Shown here: positions 23,680 through 33,004 of the stretch, in pieces
Position numbering within the stretch: the first letter of the stretch is position 1
How the letters are laid out: the number at the start of each line of letters is the position of its first letter
Assembly (NCBI GenBank): GCA_019638705.1
Contig: JAHBTI010000006.1
Coordinates: 79,043 to 143,042 of the forward strand
Length of the DNA: 64,000 bases
Direction: 5' to 3'
Origin: Bacteroidota bacterium
Lineage (GTDB): Bacteria > Bacteroidota > Bacteroidia > B-17B0 > Aurantibacillaceae
The notes under the pieces: model-generated
Databases searched by the model: none
What the model was told of the DNA's origin: nothing
What the model saw: only the letters and a program-made list of their open reading frames with translations
Position numbers and translations under genes: made by a program

Positions 23680-24330
23680 ATGTTACGCGCACTCATAAAA
23701 AAAGAATTTCTTTTGGAATTTCGTCAGAAGTCCACATTGGGCGGGGTTTTGGTGTATGTCATCGGCACGGTGTTTATCAGCGCATTGTGTTTTAAAGCGC
23801 GGTTGGACAAACCAACCTGGAACGCTTTGTTTTGGGTAATTACTTTGTTTACATCGGTTACAATAAGCGGAAAAAGTTTTTTGAAAGAAACGGGCGGGCA
23901 GGCTTTGTTTAATTATTTGTATTACAGTCCGCGACAATTTATTATTGCCAAAATTTTGTACAACATGATTTTTATGCTGGCGTTAAGCGGCGTTACATTT
24001 TTCTTTTACGCATTTTTTATCGGTAATGAAGTTCAAAACCTCACTCTGTTTTTTATTGTGTTAATCCTTGCTTCCACAGGATTGGCAGGCATTTTAAGTT
24101 TAATGAGTGCCATTTCTTCCAAAGCAGGCGGCAATTTTGCGCTGATGAGCATTTTAAGTTTTCCTGTGCTGATGCCTTTAATTTTGGTCATTATCCGTCT
24201 TAGCAAACAAGCGGTGGACGGCATTGAATGGGCAGGTGTAAACCTTGATTTTATTGTGATTTTGACGGCACTAAATGTTTTAACTATGGCACTTTCCTTT
24301 CTATTATTTCCGTATCTTTGGCGCGATTAA
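23680..24330 (+). CDS. ccmB: Heme exporter membrane protein CcmB
   Basis: 216 residues, standard length. Six hydrophobic segments are visible. The start LIKKEFLLEFRQKSTLGGVLVYV is the family's N-terminal signature (KEFLLEFR), and FLKETGGQALFNYLYYSPRQFIIAKILYN matches the cytoplasmic loop that contacts the ATPase. CcmB works with CcmA and CcmC to load heme on CcmE for cytochrome c maturation. ccmA is not in the window. Confidence 0.92.
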   Translation: MLRALIKKEFLLEFRQKSTLGGVLVYVIGTVFISALCFKARLDKPTWNALFWVITLFTSVTISGKSFLKETGGQALFNYLYYSPRQFIIAKILYNMIFMLALSGVTFFFYAFFIGNEVQNLTLFFIVLILASTGLAGILSLMSAISSKAGGNFALMSILSFPVLMPLILVIIRLSKQAVDGIEWAGVNLDFIVILTALNVLTMALSFLLFPYLWRD

Positions 24331-24331
24331 T

Positions 24332-24408
24332 TTTTTAGTGTTTAGTTGTTAGTGTTTAGTTTTTAATAAAAGCCGATTACTAAGAACTAAAAATTAAAAA
24401 CTAAGAAC
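24332..24408. repeat. AT-rich intergenic repeat with TTAGTGTTTAG words
   Basis: TTAGTGTTTAG and TTAGTTGTTAGTGTTTAG on the left face ACTAAGAACTAAAAATTAAAAACTAAG on the right, an imperfect inverted arrangement between ccmB and ccmC. Confidence 0.4.
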
Positions 24409-25071
24409 TTGAAAAGGCATTTTTATAAAATATTCTCCGTCCTCATCATTCTTTACACGCTCGTTTGGGGTTTGCTCAATCCCATTCCGCGTTTGGACAT
24501 TTTAAACGAAACCATTCGCAATGTGTATTATCATGTACCAATTTGGTTTGCCATGTTGTTTATGATGTTTTTGAGTTGCGTGCAAAGCGTTATTTCACTT
24601 TCAAAAAATAATTTGGAAAACGACACCAAAGCTTTAAACGCAGCCATTGTAGGATTTTTTTTCAGCCTGCCCGGTTTGTTTACAGGCTGTATGTGGGCAA
24701 AATACACTTGGGGCACTTGGTGGACATTTCAAGACCCGAAACTGAACGGCGTTGCCATCAGCATTTTAATTTATCTTGCGTATTTTATTTTACGCGCTTC
24801 TATTGACGATGAATTGAAACGTGCGCGTATTTCAGCCGTGTACAATGTTTTTGCATTTGTGATGATGAACGTTTTTATTATGGTGCTTCCGCGATTAACC
24901 GATTCGCTTCACCCCGGAAATGGCGGCAATCCTGCCTTTGGCAAATATGATTTAGACAGCAATATGCGCATGGTGTTTTATCCTGCCGTAATTGGGTGGA
25001 TATTGTTCAGCTATTGGTTGTTTGAAATTAAAAACCGTATCAGTTCCATTAAAAATAAATTACATGATTAA
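24409..25071 (+). CDS. ccmC: Heme handling membrane protein CcmC
   Basis: 220 residues starting with TTG at 24409; no ATG stands before the first membrane helix. Six hydrophobic segments. The heme-axial His of the family is seen in NVYYHVP (His42) and a second His in SLHPG after the tryptophan-rich loop. The loop reads WGTWWTFQDPKLNG (101-114), where proteobacterial CcmC has WGxWWxWDxRLT, so the WWD box is changed in its second half. Similar variants are typical of Bacteroidota as far as I recall. Its 3' end overlaps ccmD by 8 nt. Confidence 0.88.
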   Translation: MKRHFYKIFSVLIILYTLVWGLLNPIPRLDILNETIRNVYYHVPIWFAMLFMMFLSCVQSVISLSKNNLENDTKALNAAIVGFFFSLPGLFTGCMWAKYTWGTWWTFQDPKLNGVAISILIYLAYFILRASIDDELKRARISAVYNVFAFVMMNVFIMVLPRLTDSLHPGNGGNPAFGKYDLDSNMRMVFYPAVIGWILFSYWLFEIKNRISSIKNKLHD

Positions 25072-25288
25072 ACGCTTTTATACTTTTTTGTTCGTACTCA
25101 TTTCTTTTTTTGCTTCGGCACAAACGCCGCAAATGGCAGACACTTTTCGCGAAGAAGGAAAAATTTATGTCGTGATTTCCGTGATTGGAATTGTGTTTAT
25201 CGCTCTTGTTTTCTTTTTAATATACTTGGAGCGTAAAGTGAAAAAATTGGAAGAAGAATTAAGTCAAAAGTCAGAAGTTAAAAGTTAA
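25064..25288 (+). CDS. ccmD: CcmD-like small membrane protein
   Basis: 74 residues from ATG 25064, overlapping the end of ccmC by 8 nt. N-terminal hydrophobic segment ending FASAQ (possible signal peptide), a short loop (MADTFREEGKIYVV), then a second membrane helix (VVISVIGIVFIALVFFLIYLE) and a charged tail. Size, membrane topology and position between ccmC and ccmE point to CcmD, which stabilises release of holo-CcmE. Sequence conservation in CcmD is low, so the call rests mainly on context. Confidence 0.75.
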   Translation: MIKRFYTFLFVLISFFASAQTPQMADTFREEGKIYVVISVIGIVFIALVFFLIYLERKVKKLEEELSQKSEVKS

Positions 25289-25298
25289 AAGTAGAACG

Positions 25299-25685
25299 AT
25301 GAAAAAATTACACATACTCGCTATTATTATTATCGCCGTTGCCATTGGCGTTATTTTTGTGTCGCTGAAAAACACCAGCACTTACGCCGATTTTACGGAG
25401 GCAGCGGCTAATCCGAACAAAGAATACCATGTGGTGGGGACATTGGATAAAACGCAACCGCAAATTTATGAGCCGCGCATAAACGCCGATGAATTTCTGT
25501 TCAGCATGATTGACAACAAAGGCGTGATAAAACAAGTGGTGCTGCACAAAAGCAAACCGCAGGATTTTGAAAAAAGCGAACAAATTGTTCTCATCGGAAA
25601 AATGCACGGCGACAATTTTCACGCCAAAGATATTTTAATGAAATGCCCAAGCAAGTACAATGATGGTAATGTGCAGGTGGATTAA
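25299..25685 (+). CDS. ccmE: Heme chaperone CcmE, CxxxY type
   Basis: 128 residues. An N-terminal membrane anchor (4-22) is followed by an OB-fold domain (YHVVGTLDKTQPQIY, FLFSMIDNKG, QIVLIGKMHGDNFHAKDIL). Canonical CcmE binds heme covalently through His in HxxxY. Here the aligned motif is MKCPSKYNDG, that is Cys116-x-x-x-Tyr120, with the same spacing. A Cys in place of His is known from CcmE of archaea and some delta-proteobacteria, where it defines a variant of System I. The cluster ends here; ccmF, ccmG and ccmH do not follow. Confidence 0.9.
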   Translation: MKKLHILAIIIIAVAIGVIFVSLKNTSTYADFTEAAANPNKEYHVVGTLDKTQPQIYEPRINADEFLFSMIDNKGVIKQVVLHKSKPQDFEKSEQIVLIGKMHGDNFHAKDILMKCPSKYNDGNVQVD

Positions 25686-25689
25686 AGTT

Positions 25690-26595
25690 TTATTTAGGCA
25701 ATACACTGTTTTTTACTTTTTCCAAATGCGTGTCATATAACTGGTGAACCAAGCCGTCAGACAAACCCACTTGTGGTACAAATACTTTTTCAATGTCGGC
25801 GTTTTTCATAACGGTTAAAAATATTTTGGCAGCAGGAACAATCACATCGGCACGGTCGGGTTTCAAATCCAAACGTTCAATGCGCTCCTGATAGGTGTAT
25901 GAGCAAAGCATTTCATAAATACCTTTCAGTTTGTCGTAGCTCAAATGTTTGGTTTCTTTTTTGCCACTCATTTTAAAAATTTTGTTGATGTTGCCACCCG
26001 AACCAATAGCAAACAAGGGGTGAATGCCCACGGTGTTTTTCTTGAGCCAGATTTTCATTTCTTCCCATTCCTGCTTATCCGCTTTATCTAACAACATACG
26101 CACCGTGCCAATGTTAAATGATTTTGCCGAAATTACTTTGCTGTTGTAATACAAGGTAAGCTCGGTGCTGCCGCCACCCACATCAATATACAAATACGCA
26201 TTTTTGGGATTTAATAATTCCTCCACATGATTGGAAAAAACCATAGAGGCTTCACTTTTTCCGTCAATAATTTCCACGTTCAGTCCCGTTTCGGTTTTAA
26301 TGCGTTCAATAATTTGCACACCGTTTGAAGCATCGCGCATGGCACTCGTGGCAACGGCACGGTAATCTTTCACATCGTAAGCCTTTATCAATTCAGAAAA
26401 GCCTTTTAAGGTTGTCATTAAACGTTCGGCTTTTTGCTCTGAAATTTTTCCGTTTACAAACACATCTTCGCCCAAACGAATGGGCATACGAAATAATTCT
26501 TCCTTACTGAAATGCGGTTTGCCGTCCACCACATACACGCGGCAAAACAAGAGTCGCATGGCGTTACTGCCTATATCTATTGCTGCAAAAACCAT
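25690..26595 (-). CDS. ppx: Exopolyphosphatase/GppA family phosphatase
   Basis: 301 residues, the short Bacteroidota length (E. coli Ppx is about 510). Seen: AIDIGSNAMRLLF at the N-terminus (phosphate loop of the actin-like fold), RAVATSAMRDASNG, EIIDGKSEASMVF, YIDVGGGSTELTLY and AIGSGGNINKI. It removes terminal phosphate from polyphosphate or hydrolyses pppGpp. Its ATG overlaps the ppk1 stop by one base (TAATG on the minus strand), so synthesis and breakdown of polyphosphate are coupled in one operon. Confidence 0.92.
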   Translation of the reverse strand: MVFAAIDIGSNAMRLLFCRVYVVDGKPHFSKEELFRMPIRLGEDVFVNGKISEQKAERLMTTLKGFSELIKAYDVKDYRAVATSAMRDASNGVQIIERIKTETGLNVEIIDGKSEASMVFSNHVEELLNPKNAYLYIDVGGGSTELTLYYNSKVISAKSFNIGTVRMLLDKADKQEWEEMKIWLKKNTVGIHPLFAIGSGGNINKIFKMSGKKETKHLSYDKLKGIYEMLCSYTYQERIERLDLKPDRADVIVPAAKIFLTVMKNADIEKVFVPQVGLSDGLVHQLYDTHLEKVKNSVLPK

Positions 26596-28703
26596 TAGTT
26601 TAAAATAAGCTGCTGTTGTTTAGTTGTTGTTGCCAAATAATTATCGGTGTCTTTTTTCAGATAATTGTAAACCTCGTCCTGCGCACGATTTGTTTTTTCG
26701 CCTGCTTTTGGCAGTTTGTATTTATTTTCCTGCTTTTGGTCTATGATGCGAATTTTTGTATTGCCCGACAACTGAATATTAAGAATGTCTTTTAACTGTT
26801 TTCTGAGTTCGGCATCATAAATAGGCACTGCCACTTCGCTGCGCTGGTCAAGGTTTCGGCTCATCCAATCGGCAGAGGAAATAAAAATTTTCTCCTCGCC
26901 CTTGTTATGAAAAACAAAAATGCGTGCGTGTTCCAAGTATTTGTCCACCAAACTGTATGCTTTAATATTCTCGCTCCAACCCGGCATTTCTGTTACTAAA
27001 GAGCAAGCTCCGCGAATAATTAAAGTAATGTGAACCCCTGCCCTGCTCGCTTCATACAGTTTTGCAATCATTTCCTTGTCCACCAAACTGTTCATTTTTA
27101 AAGTAATGGCAGCAGGCAGTTTATTTTTTGCGTGCTGAATTTCTTTGTTGATGAGTTGTATAAATTGTTTACGCATATAAAACGGCGCAACCAACAGATG
27201 TTTAAAGCTGTTTATCTTAAAATTGTTTTCGTAAAACTCAAACACTTTGTTTAAGTCGTTAGCAATTTCTTTATTGGCAGTGAGCAAAGAAAAATCGGTG
27301 TAAGTGCGCGAAGTTTTTTCGTTGAAATTTCCTGTGCCAATGTGCGCATAATTCACTTCCTTTCCGTTTTCGCGGGCAGTAATCACAAATAATTTTGAAT
27401 GTACTTTCAAACCCGGTACGCCAAATATTACTCTCGCGCCTTCTTCCTGCAATTGGTTTGCCCAGTAAATATTGTTCTCTTCATCAAAGCGGGCTTGCAA
27501 TTCCACAAGCACCAACACTTTTTTTCCGTTCTTCACCGCGTTAATTAAAGCGTTGGCAATTTTTGAATTATCTGCCACGCGATAGAGAGTAATTTTTATG
27601 CTTTCCACCGTGGGGTCAATGGAAGCCTCGCGCAGCAAATTAATAATGTGATTGTAGCTGTGATACGGATAATGCAGCAAAATATCTTTTTGGCGAATAA
27701 CTTTTAAGGTTGTTTCGCTGTTGTGATACAACAATTTGTGCTGCAATGGCATGGGGTGATTGTAAAATAAATCGTGCCTGCCGATGTGCGGAAAAGCAAT
27801 AAAATCTTTGAAGTTATGATAACGCCCGCCCGGAATGGCATTGTCTTTTTTATCCATGCCGAGTTTTTTCATGATGTATTTAAGCATATCATCGGGCATG
27901 GCAGCATCATACACAAAACGCACGGGAAGCCCCTGACTGCGGGCTTTTACACTTTTTGAAATTTTTTCAACCATGCTTTTGCTCACATCATTGTCCATAT
28001 CCAGTTCCGCATCGCGCGTCAGTTTTATGTTATAGGCTTCAACAGTTTTGTAACCAAACACCGAAAAAATTCCGCCGGCATTGCTGCGGATAACATCGTC
28101 AATCAACATGATGTAATGTTTTTTTCCGTGACTTGGCAACATCACAAAACGCGCCGTTTTAGACGGAATTTCAATCAAAGCATATTTTGTTTTTTTCTTT
28201 TCGGCAAGGGCTTCCAACTTTAAATACAAATAGCTTGATTTGTCTTTCATGTACGGAAAGGGCTTGTTATCGTCAATCATCACCGGAAAAAGATTGGACA
28301 CTAATTCGGTTTCAAACAGTTCGGCAACGTACATGCGCTGCGTGCTGGTAAGCTGCTTTTCATTGAGGATAAACACATTTTTCATTGCCAGCTCCGCCAG
28401 CAATTCCTGATAAATTTCCTCAAAATGATTTTGCTGTTCAATTACTTTGCGTTGCAGGTGTATGAGCAATTCTTTCGGGTCTTCGCCGTAAAGCTCGTTT
28501 GCCCGTTTTCCTAATTTTGCCAAACGCTTAACCGTAGCCACACGCACACGGTAAAACTCATCGCGGTTGTTGCTGAAAATTCCCAAAAATTTTAAGCGTT
28601 CAATTAAAGGCGTGGTTTTATCTGCCGCTTCCTGCAACACACGCTCGTTAAATGCCAACCAACTTAATTCGCGGTTGAAGTAAGGAAATACTTTTTTTTT
28701 CAT
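26595..28703 (-). CDS. ppk1: Polyphosphate kinase 1
   Basis: 702 residues, standard length. It makes inorganic polyphosphate from ATP. Seen: the N-terminal signature YFNRELSWLAFNERVLQEA, SNNRDEFYRVRVA, the catalytic-His segment GLKVHSKLFV followed by HIGTGNFNEKTSRTYTDFSL, and the second His in YLEHARIFVF with SSADWMSRNLDQRSEVAVP. All key residues are visible. It is upstream in the operon with ppx. A divergent FAD-dependent dehydrogenase gene ends near its start on the same strand, 35 bp away. Confidence 0.96.
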   Translation of the reverse strand: MKKKVFPYFNRELSWLAFNERVLQEAADKTTPLIERLKFLGIFSNNRDEFYRVRVATVKRLAKLGKRANELYGEDPKELLIHLQRKVIEQQNHFEEIYQELLAELAMKNVFILNEKQLTSTQRMYVAELFETELVSNLFPVMIDDNKPFPYMKDKSSYLYLKLEALAEKKKTKYALIEIPSKTARFVMLPSHGKKHYIMLIDDVIRSNAGGIFSVFGYKTVEAYNIKLTRDAELDMDNDVSKSMVEKISKSVKARSQGLPVRFVYDAAMPDDMLKYIMKKLGMDKKDNAIPGGRYHNFKDFIAFPHIGRHDLFYNHPMPLQHKLLYHNSETTLKVIRQKDILLHYPYHSYNHIINLLREASIDPTVESIKITLYRVADNSKIANALINAVKNGKKVLVLVELQARFDEENNIYWANQLQEEGARVIFGVPGLKVHSKLFVITARENGKEVNYAHIGTGNFNEKTSRTYTDFSLLTANKEIANDLNKVFEFYENNFKINSFKHLLVAPFYMRKQFIQLINKEIQHAKNKLPAAITLKMNSLVDKEMIAKLYEASRAGVHITLIIRGACSLVTEMPGWSENIKAYSLVDKYLEHARIFVFHNKGEEKIFISSADWMSRNLDQRSEVAVPIYDAELRKQLKDILNIQLSGNTKIRIIDQKQENKYKLPKAGEKTNRAQDEVYNYLKKDTDNYLATTTKQQQLILN

Positions 28704-28738
28704 GATTTACAAAATACAAGCACTAAAATACGTTTTGT

Positions 28739-30319
28739 TCACAAACAAACATTACAATTTTCCGCACAGCGTTCACCGTCCATTGCCGCACTTACAATAC
28801 CACCCGCATAGCCCGCACCTTCGCCACAAGGAAATAAATTTTTCAGTTGAGGGTGCTGCAAGGTTTCCTTATCTCGCGGAATGCGCACAGGTGTTGAGGT
28901 ACGGCTTTCCACACCCACAATCACAGCTTCGTTAGTTAAATAGCCGCGCATTTTTCCGCCAAAGGCTTTAAAGCCCTCTTTTAAAGATGTTCCGATTAAT
29001 TTACCCAACACCTGTTGCATTTCTACGCTTTTTAATCCCGGCATATAACTGCATTTTGGTAATGTGGCACTTTGTTTTCCGTTTACAAAATCCTGCAAAC
29101 GCTGTGCAGGCGCGGTTTGAGTTTTACCGCCAAAAACCCATGCGTTTTTTTCTAATTCTTTTTGAAACTGCAAACCTGCGAGTGCGCCAAATTTTTTGTA
29201 GGGTTCAAAATCGCGTAATTCCAAACCAACAACAATGCCGCTGTTGGCGTAAGGATTGTTTCGTTTGCTCGGACTCCAACCGTTTGTAACAATTTCTTGC
29301 TGCTGCGTGGCGCAGGGTGCAATAATTCCGCCCGGGCACATACAAAACGAATACACGCCTCTGCCACCAACCTGATGCACCAAACTGTAACTTGCGGCAG
29401 GTAAATAATGTCGCTTTTCAATCACTTCGTTGAGTGTGCCGCAATGGTATTGCACTTTGTCAATCAGGTCTTGCGGGTGTTCGGCGCGCACGCCAAGTGC
29501 AAAAGGCTTTGCTTCCAGCAAGATGTTTTTTGTGTGCAGCAACTCATAAATGTCGCGTGCAGAGTGCCCTGTGGCAAGAATTAATTTTTGAACGGAAAAT
29601 TGCTGTTCGCCCTTTTCGCTCAAAACTTTAATGGAAGAAATTTTATCTCCTGAAATAGTAAAGTCAATCAATTTGGTATTGAAATGAATTTCCCCGCCCT
29701 GATTTAAAATGGTTTCACGAATGTTTTGAATGAGTTGGGGCAATTTGTTTGTGCCGATGTGCGGGTGCGCATCAATTAAAATTTCTTCGCTTGCACCATG
29801 AAACACCAAGATTTTCAAAATCTTTTCAATGTCGCCACGCTTGTTGGAACGTGTGTAAAGTTTTCCGTCGCTATATGTTCCTGCACCGCCTTCGCCAAAA
29901 CAATAATTGCTTTCTGGGTTTACAATGTGTTCTTTGTTAATTGCCGCCAAATCTCTGCGGCGGGCTTTCACATCTTTTCCTCGTTCTATGATAATCGGTT
30001 TTATATTTAATTCCAAACAACGCAAAGCTGCGAACAAGCCCGCAGGTCCCGCACCAACAATATGGCAGATTTGTTTTGCATTGGAAACATTGGGATAACT
30101 GAAAATGATTTTTTCCGAAACCAAATGTTCATCAACGGCAGCCAACACCGAGAGATTTATTTTAATGTTTCGTCCGCGCGCATCAATGCTGCGTTTCAGA
30201 ATTTTTACATGAAGCGTTGAATTTTTTTTTAAAGAAAGCTGTTGCTTAATTTCTTCTTTAAGCAGCGTTTCGTTTAAAGCCGTTTGCGGGCTGACTTGCA
30301 GTTGTAATTTTGTTTGCAT
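28739..30319 (-). CDS. FAD-dependent dehydrogenase (COG2509 type)
   Basis: 526 residues, usual length for the family. An N-terminal extension of about 80 residues with a ferredoxin-like pattern precedes the dinucleotide-binding loop HIVGAGPAGLFAALR (86-100). Then come IIIERGKDVKARRRD, FGEGGAGTYSDGKLYTR (a family hallmark), ILATGHSARDIYELL and the C-terminal FAD segment PCGEGAGYAGGIVSAAMDG. The family is widespread but has no agreed substrate. It is co-oriented upstream of ppk1, with a 35-bp gap that suggests co-transcription. Confidence 0.88.
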   Translation of the reverse strand: MQTKLQLQVSPQTALNETLLKEEIKQQLSLKKNSTLHVKILKRSIDARGRNIKINLSVLAAVDEHLVSEKIIFSYPNVSNAKQICHIVGAGPAGLFAALRCLELNIKPIIIERGKDVKARRRDLAAINKEHIVNPESNYCFGEGGAGTYSDGKLYTRSNKRGDIEKILKILVFHGASEEILIDAHPHIGTNKLPQLIQNIRETILNQGGEIHFNTKLIDFTISGDKISSIKVLSEKGEQQFSVQKLILATGHSARDIYELLHTKNILLEAKPFALGVRAEHPQDLIDKVQYHCGTLNEVIEKRHYLPAASYSLVHQVGGRGVYSFCMCPGGIIAPCATQQQEIVTNGWSPSKRNNPYANSGIVVGLELRDFEPYKKFGALAGLQFQKELEKNAWVFGGKTQTAPAQRLQDFVNGKQSATLPKCSYMPGLKSVEMQQVLGKLIGTSLKEGFKAFGGKMRGYLTNEAVIVGVESRTSTPVRIPRDKETLQHPQLKNLFPCGEGAGYAGGIVSAAMDGERCAENCNVCL

Positions 30320-30619
30320 GGTACGGAAGAGTTTTATTCTTCAAAAATTTTAAGCAAATGTAATAATTTGTTGAAAGGATTTTTTCTTCTGCTTATGTTA
30401 ATGATTTGTCTAAAGTCCAATAAAGAATTGTCAGTTCGAGTAGGTTTGCTGCCTCTTTGCAAACCGTATCGAGAACTGAAGCCGTAAAATCACTTCTCGA
30501 TACGCCTCCTTTCGTCGGCTACCCGAAGTAACAAAGGATACGCCCTCATTCTTCGGGCTACTCGAAGTAACAGAGGACTTTAGATAAATCAATGCAAATT
30601 GTCAATTACTACCACTTTT
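30320..30619. other. 300-bp intergenic region holding a 176-bp inverted repeat
   Basis: Apart from the repeat at 30409-30584 nothing else is seen; the right part before 30400 is plain AT-rich sequence that must hold the promoter of the COG2509 gene on the minus strand. Confidence 0.6.
30409..30584. repeat. 176-bp composite inverted repeat, TCTAAAGTCC termini
   Basis: Perfect 10-bp ends TCTAAAGTCC (30409-30418) and GGACTTTAGA (30575-30584). Inside are GTTCGAGTAG, GTATCGAGAAC, TTCTCGATACG and GGCTACTCGAAG, which pair with each other to give at least two nested stems, plus GTTTGC/GCAAAC. No ORF. GC content is higher than the surrounding spacer. Confidence 0.75.
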
Positions 30620-31858
30620 TTACTCAAACCTCAAACTTTCAATCGGGTCAAGTTGCGAAGCGCGTTTAGCAGGAATATAACCGCTTAGTAAACCAACGGA
30701 AATGCAAATAATTACGCCCGTAATAATCCAAAACCAAGGAATAAAAAAACCCGTATTTAAACTTAAACTGATAAAATTTCCGATAACAATACCCAACAAA
30801 ATTCCCACCGCACCGCCAAGCACACAAATTACAACGCTCTCAATTAAAAATTGATTTCTGATAATGCTTTGCGTTGCGCCCAATGCTTTGCGTACACCAA
30901 TTTCGCGGGTGCGTTCGGTTACGCTCACCAACATAATGTTCATTAGCCCGATAGCCGCGCCAAACAAGGTAATAAGCCCAATAACCGTTGCAACCATGGT
31001 TACTTTCTGCAAATCTTCAAGCAACATTTGCGCAAGATTGTCTGATTTTTCCATGTCAAAATCATCGGCTTCACTTGCAGGAATTTTTCTCACTTTTCTG
31101 AACAAACCCCTCGCTTCATTTAAAAACACATCTAACATCAACGTGTTTTTTGAAAGCACGTTAATGGTATAACTCAAATCTTTTCCGCCAAAATATTGCC
31201 GCGCATTGTTAAGCGGAACAAGGCAAATTCTGTCGCCGCCAAAACCCGAAGCCGAGCCGCGCGGTTTTAAAACACCAATTACTTTGTATCGGGCTGCACC
31301 AACTTTTATAAACTTATCAATGGGGTTTACGTTTTTGCCAAACAAAGCCAATTGAATGTCTTTACCGATAATAACGTTGTGTGTGCTTCCAAAAATTTCA
31401 GAAGCGGAAAAATTTCTGCCTTTTTCCAGTTCGTAACCTGCGGTGATAATGTAGTTTTCATCGCTGCCGATTATCTGAATGTTGGGATTTGTTTTTCTGT
31501 TCTCATATTTCAGCCGCGCTATGTCGCTTGCCATTGCCGAAACCGAAGTAACAACAGGGAAATTAAATTCCTTTTTAAAGCGTAAAACTTCTTTGTATGA
31601 AATTGGCGTATATATTTTTGCTTTTTTACCTTTTCTGCCCACACGAATGTTTGTTTCGGCATTGCGAATGGTAAATGTGTTTGCGCCCATATCGGTAAAA
31701 CTGCTGTTAATACCGTTTTTAATGGCATCAATGGCTGATAAAATGCCCACCAACGCCGTAATGCCAATGCTGATAATAAGCATGGTAATTAAGGCTCGCA
31801 AGCGGTTAGCTTTAATGGAATTAAAAGCTACGGAAATATTTTCTTTGAGAAAAGCCAA
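30620..31858 (-). CDS. ABC transporter permease, MacB/FtsX family
   Basis: 412 residues. One membrane helix at the N-terminus ([20 protein letters not shown]), then an extracytoplasmic MacB_PCD-like domain of about 240 residues, then three helices. The second helix is followed by [20 protein letters not shown], the FtsX signature cytoplasmic loop, and the last ends with [20 protein letters not shown], also diagnostic. Four helices and length fit a macrolide-exporter-like or lipoprotein-releasing permease. The partner ATPase is not adjacent, which is common for this family in Bacteroidota. The substrate cannot be told. Confidence 0.9.
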   Translation of the reverse strand: MAFLKENISVAFNSIKANRLRALITMLIISIGITALVGILSAIDAIKNGINSSFTDMGANTFTIRNAETNIRVGRKGKKAKIYTPISYKEVLRFKKEFNFPVVTSVSAMASDIARLKYENRKTNPNIQIIGSDENYIITAGYELEKGRNFSASEIFGSTHNVIIGKDIQLALFGKNVNPIDKFIKVGAARYKVIGVLKPRGSASGFGGDRICLVPLNNARQYFGGKDLSYTINVLSKNTLMLDVFLNEARGLFRKVRKIPASEADDFDMEKSDNLAQMLLEDLQKVTMVATVIGLITLFGAAIGLMNIMLVSVTERTREIGVRKALGATQSIIRNQFLIESVVICVLGGAVGILLGIVIGNFISLSLNTGFFIPWFWIITGVIICISVGLLSGYIPAKRASQLDPIESLRFE

Positions 31859-31931
31859 TGTTTAAAAGTAAAGATTAAACGGTTTGTTTTTGCTACTTTC
31901 GTTGGTGCAATAATAAAAATAAAATAAACAG

Positions 31932-32588
31932 ATGAAAGTAATAGTAACAGGAGCATCGGGCATGGTTGGCGAAGGCGTTATGCTCGAATGCCTTAGCAAC
32001 ACACAAGTAGAACAAGTTTTGGTTGTTGGTCGCCGCCCATGCGGAACAACACACCCCAAGTTGAAAGAAATTATTCATAAAGATTTTTATGATTTAACGA
32101 GTATTGAAAATGAATTAAAAGGCTACGATGCCTGTTTTTTTTGTTTGGGTACAACTTCGCTTGGCTTAAAAGAAGAAGCGTATTACAAAATCTCTTACAC
32201 GCTTACCATGAATTTTGCAAATACTTTATGCAAACTCAACAGCGGCATGACTTTTTGCTACGTTTCGGGCGCAGGCACTTCTGGAAACGAAAACGCAAGA
32301 AATATGTGGGTGCGCGTAAAAAGTAAAACCGAAAATGATTTGCAAAAATTGCCGTTCAAACAAGTATTTAATTTCCGCCCTGCACTAATGACACCAACAA
32401 AAGGTATGAAGAACACGCAAAAATTGTACTACGCTTTTGCCTGGTTAGTTCCTGTGGTAAAATTATTTTCCAAAAACTTAGTATTGAGCTTGCAGCAAGT
32501 TGGCAAAGCCATGATTAACAGCGTGAGCAAAGGTTACACCAAATCTGCTTTGGAAGCTTCGGACATAAGAATATTAAGCGAAAAATGA
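31932..32588 (+). CDS. NAD(P)-binding epimerase-like protein (extended SDR)
   Basis: 218 residues. Rossmann fold with the nucleotide loop TGASGMVGEG (6-15), VVGRRP, DACFFCLGTTS and FCYVSGAGTSG, then FRPALMTP. The catalytic YxxxK of classical SDRs is not evident, so it is an atypical NAD(P)H-binding protein of the NmrA/HTATIP2-like group. Its last codons overlap the following thioesterase gene by 4 nt (ATGA), giving a two-gene operon. A candidate promoter TACTTTCG lies upstream at about 31893. Confidence 0.8.
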   Translation: MKVIVTGASGMVGEGVMLECLSNTQVEQVLVVGRRPCGTTHPKLKEIIHKDFYDLTSIENELKGYDACFFCLGTTSLGLKEEAYYKISYTLTMNFANTLCKLNSGMTFCYVSGAGTSGNENARNMWVRVKSKTENDLQKLPFKQVFNFRPALMTPTKGMKNTQKLYYAFAWLVPVVKLFSKNLVLSLQQVGKAMINSVSKGYTKSALEASDIRILSEK

Positions 32589-33004
32589 AAACCATACCTC
32601 AACAAGTTTTAGATAAAATGCTGGTGGGCGATAAATTCAGCGCGTGGTTGGGTTTGCAGGTTGAAAAAGTTGATACAGGTTATTGCAAACTGCATTACAC
32701 CGTAAAAGAAGAAATGCTGAATGGTTTTGGCAGCATTCACGGCGGCATTTTATTTTCGGCGGCGGACAGTGCGCTTGCCTTTGCGTGTAATTCTCACGGC
32801 ATTTTAAGTGTGGCTCTTGATGTTACAATTTCTTACACGCGCCCCGCCAAAGTTGGTGAAACTTTAACCGTTGAAGCAAAAGAATTAAATCTCACCAACA
32901 AAACAGGTTTGTACGATATTATTACAACCAACGAAAAAAACGAATTGGTCTGCGTTTTTAAAGGCACATCGTACCGCACAGGAAAAGATTTTTTAACGAT
33001 GTGA
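32585..33004 (+). CDS. PaaI-family hotdog thioesterase
   Basis: 139 residues, typical length. Hotdog fold with the family motif NGFGSIHGGILFSAADSALAFACNS, where the HGG and the following Asp/Ser are active-site positions. YTRPAKVGETLTVEA and CVFKGTSYRTGK follow. It would hydrolyse acyl-CoA thioesters; phenylacetate degradation genes are not nearby, so the physiological substrate is open. Start ATG overlaps the upstream gene by 4 nt. Confidence 0.9.
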   Translation: MKTIPQQVLDKMLVGDKFSAWLGLQVEKVDTGYCKLHYTVKEEMLNGFGSIHGGILFSAADSALAFACNSHGILSVALDVTISYTRPAKVGETLTVEAKELNLTNKTGLYDIITTNEKNELVCVFKGTSYRTGKDFLTM

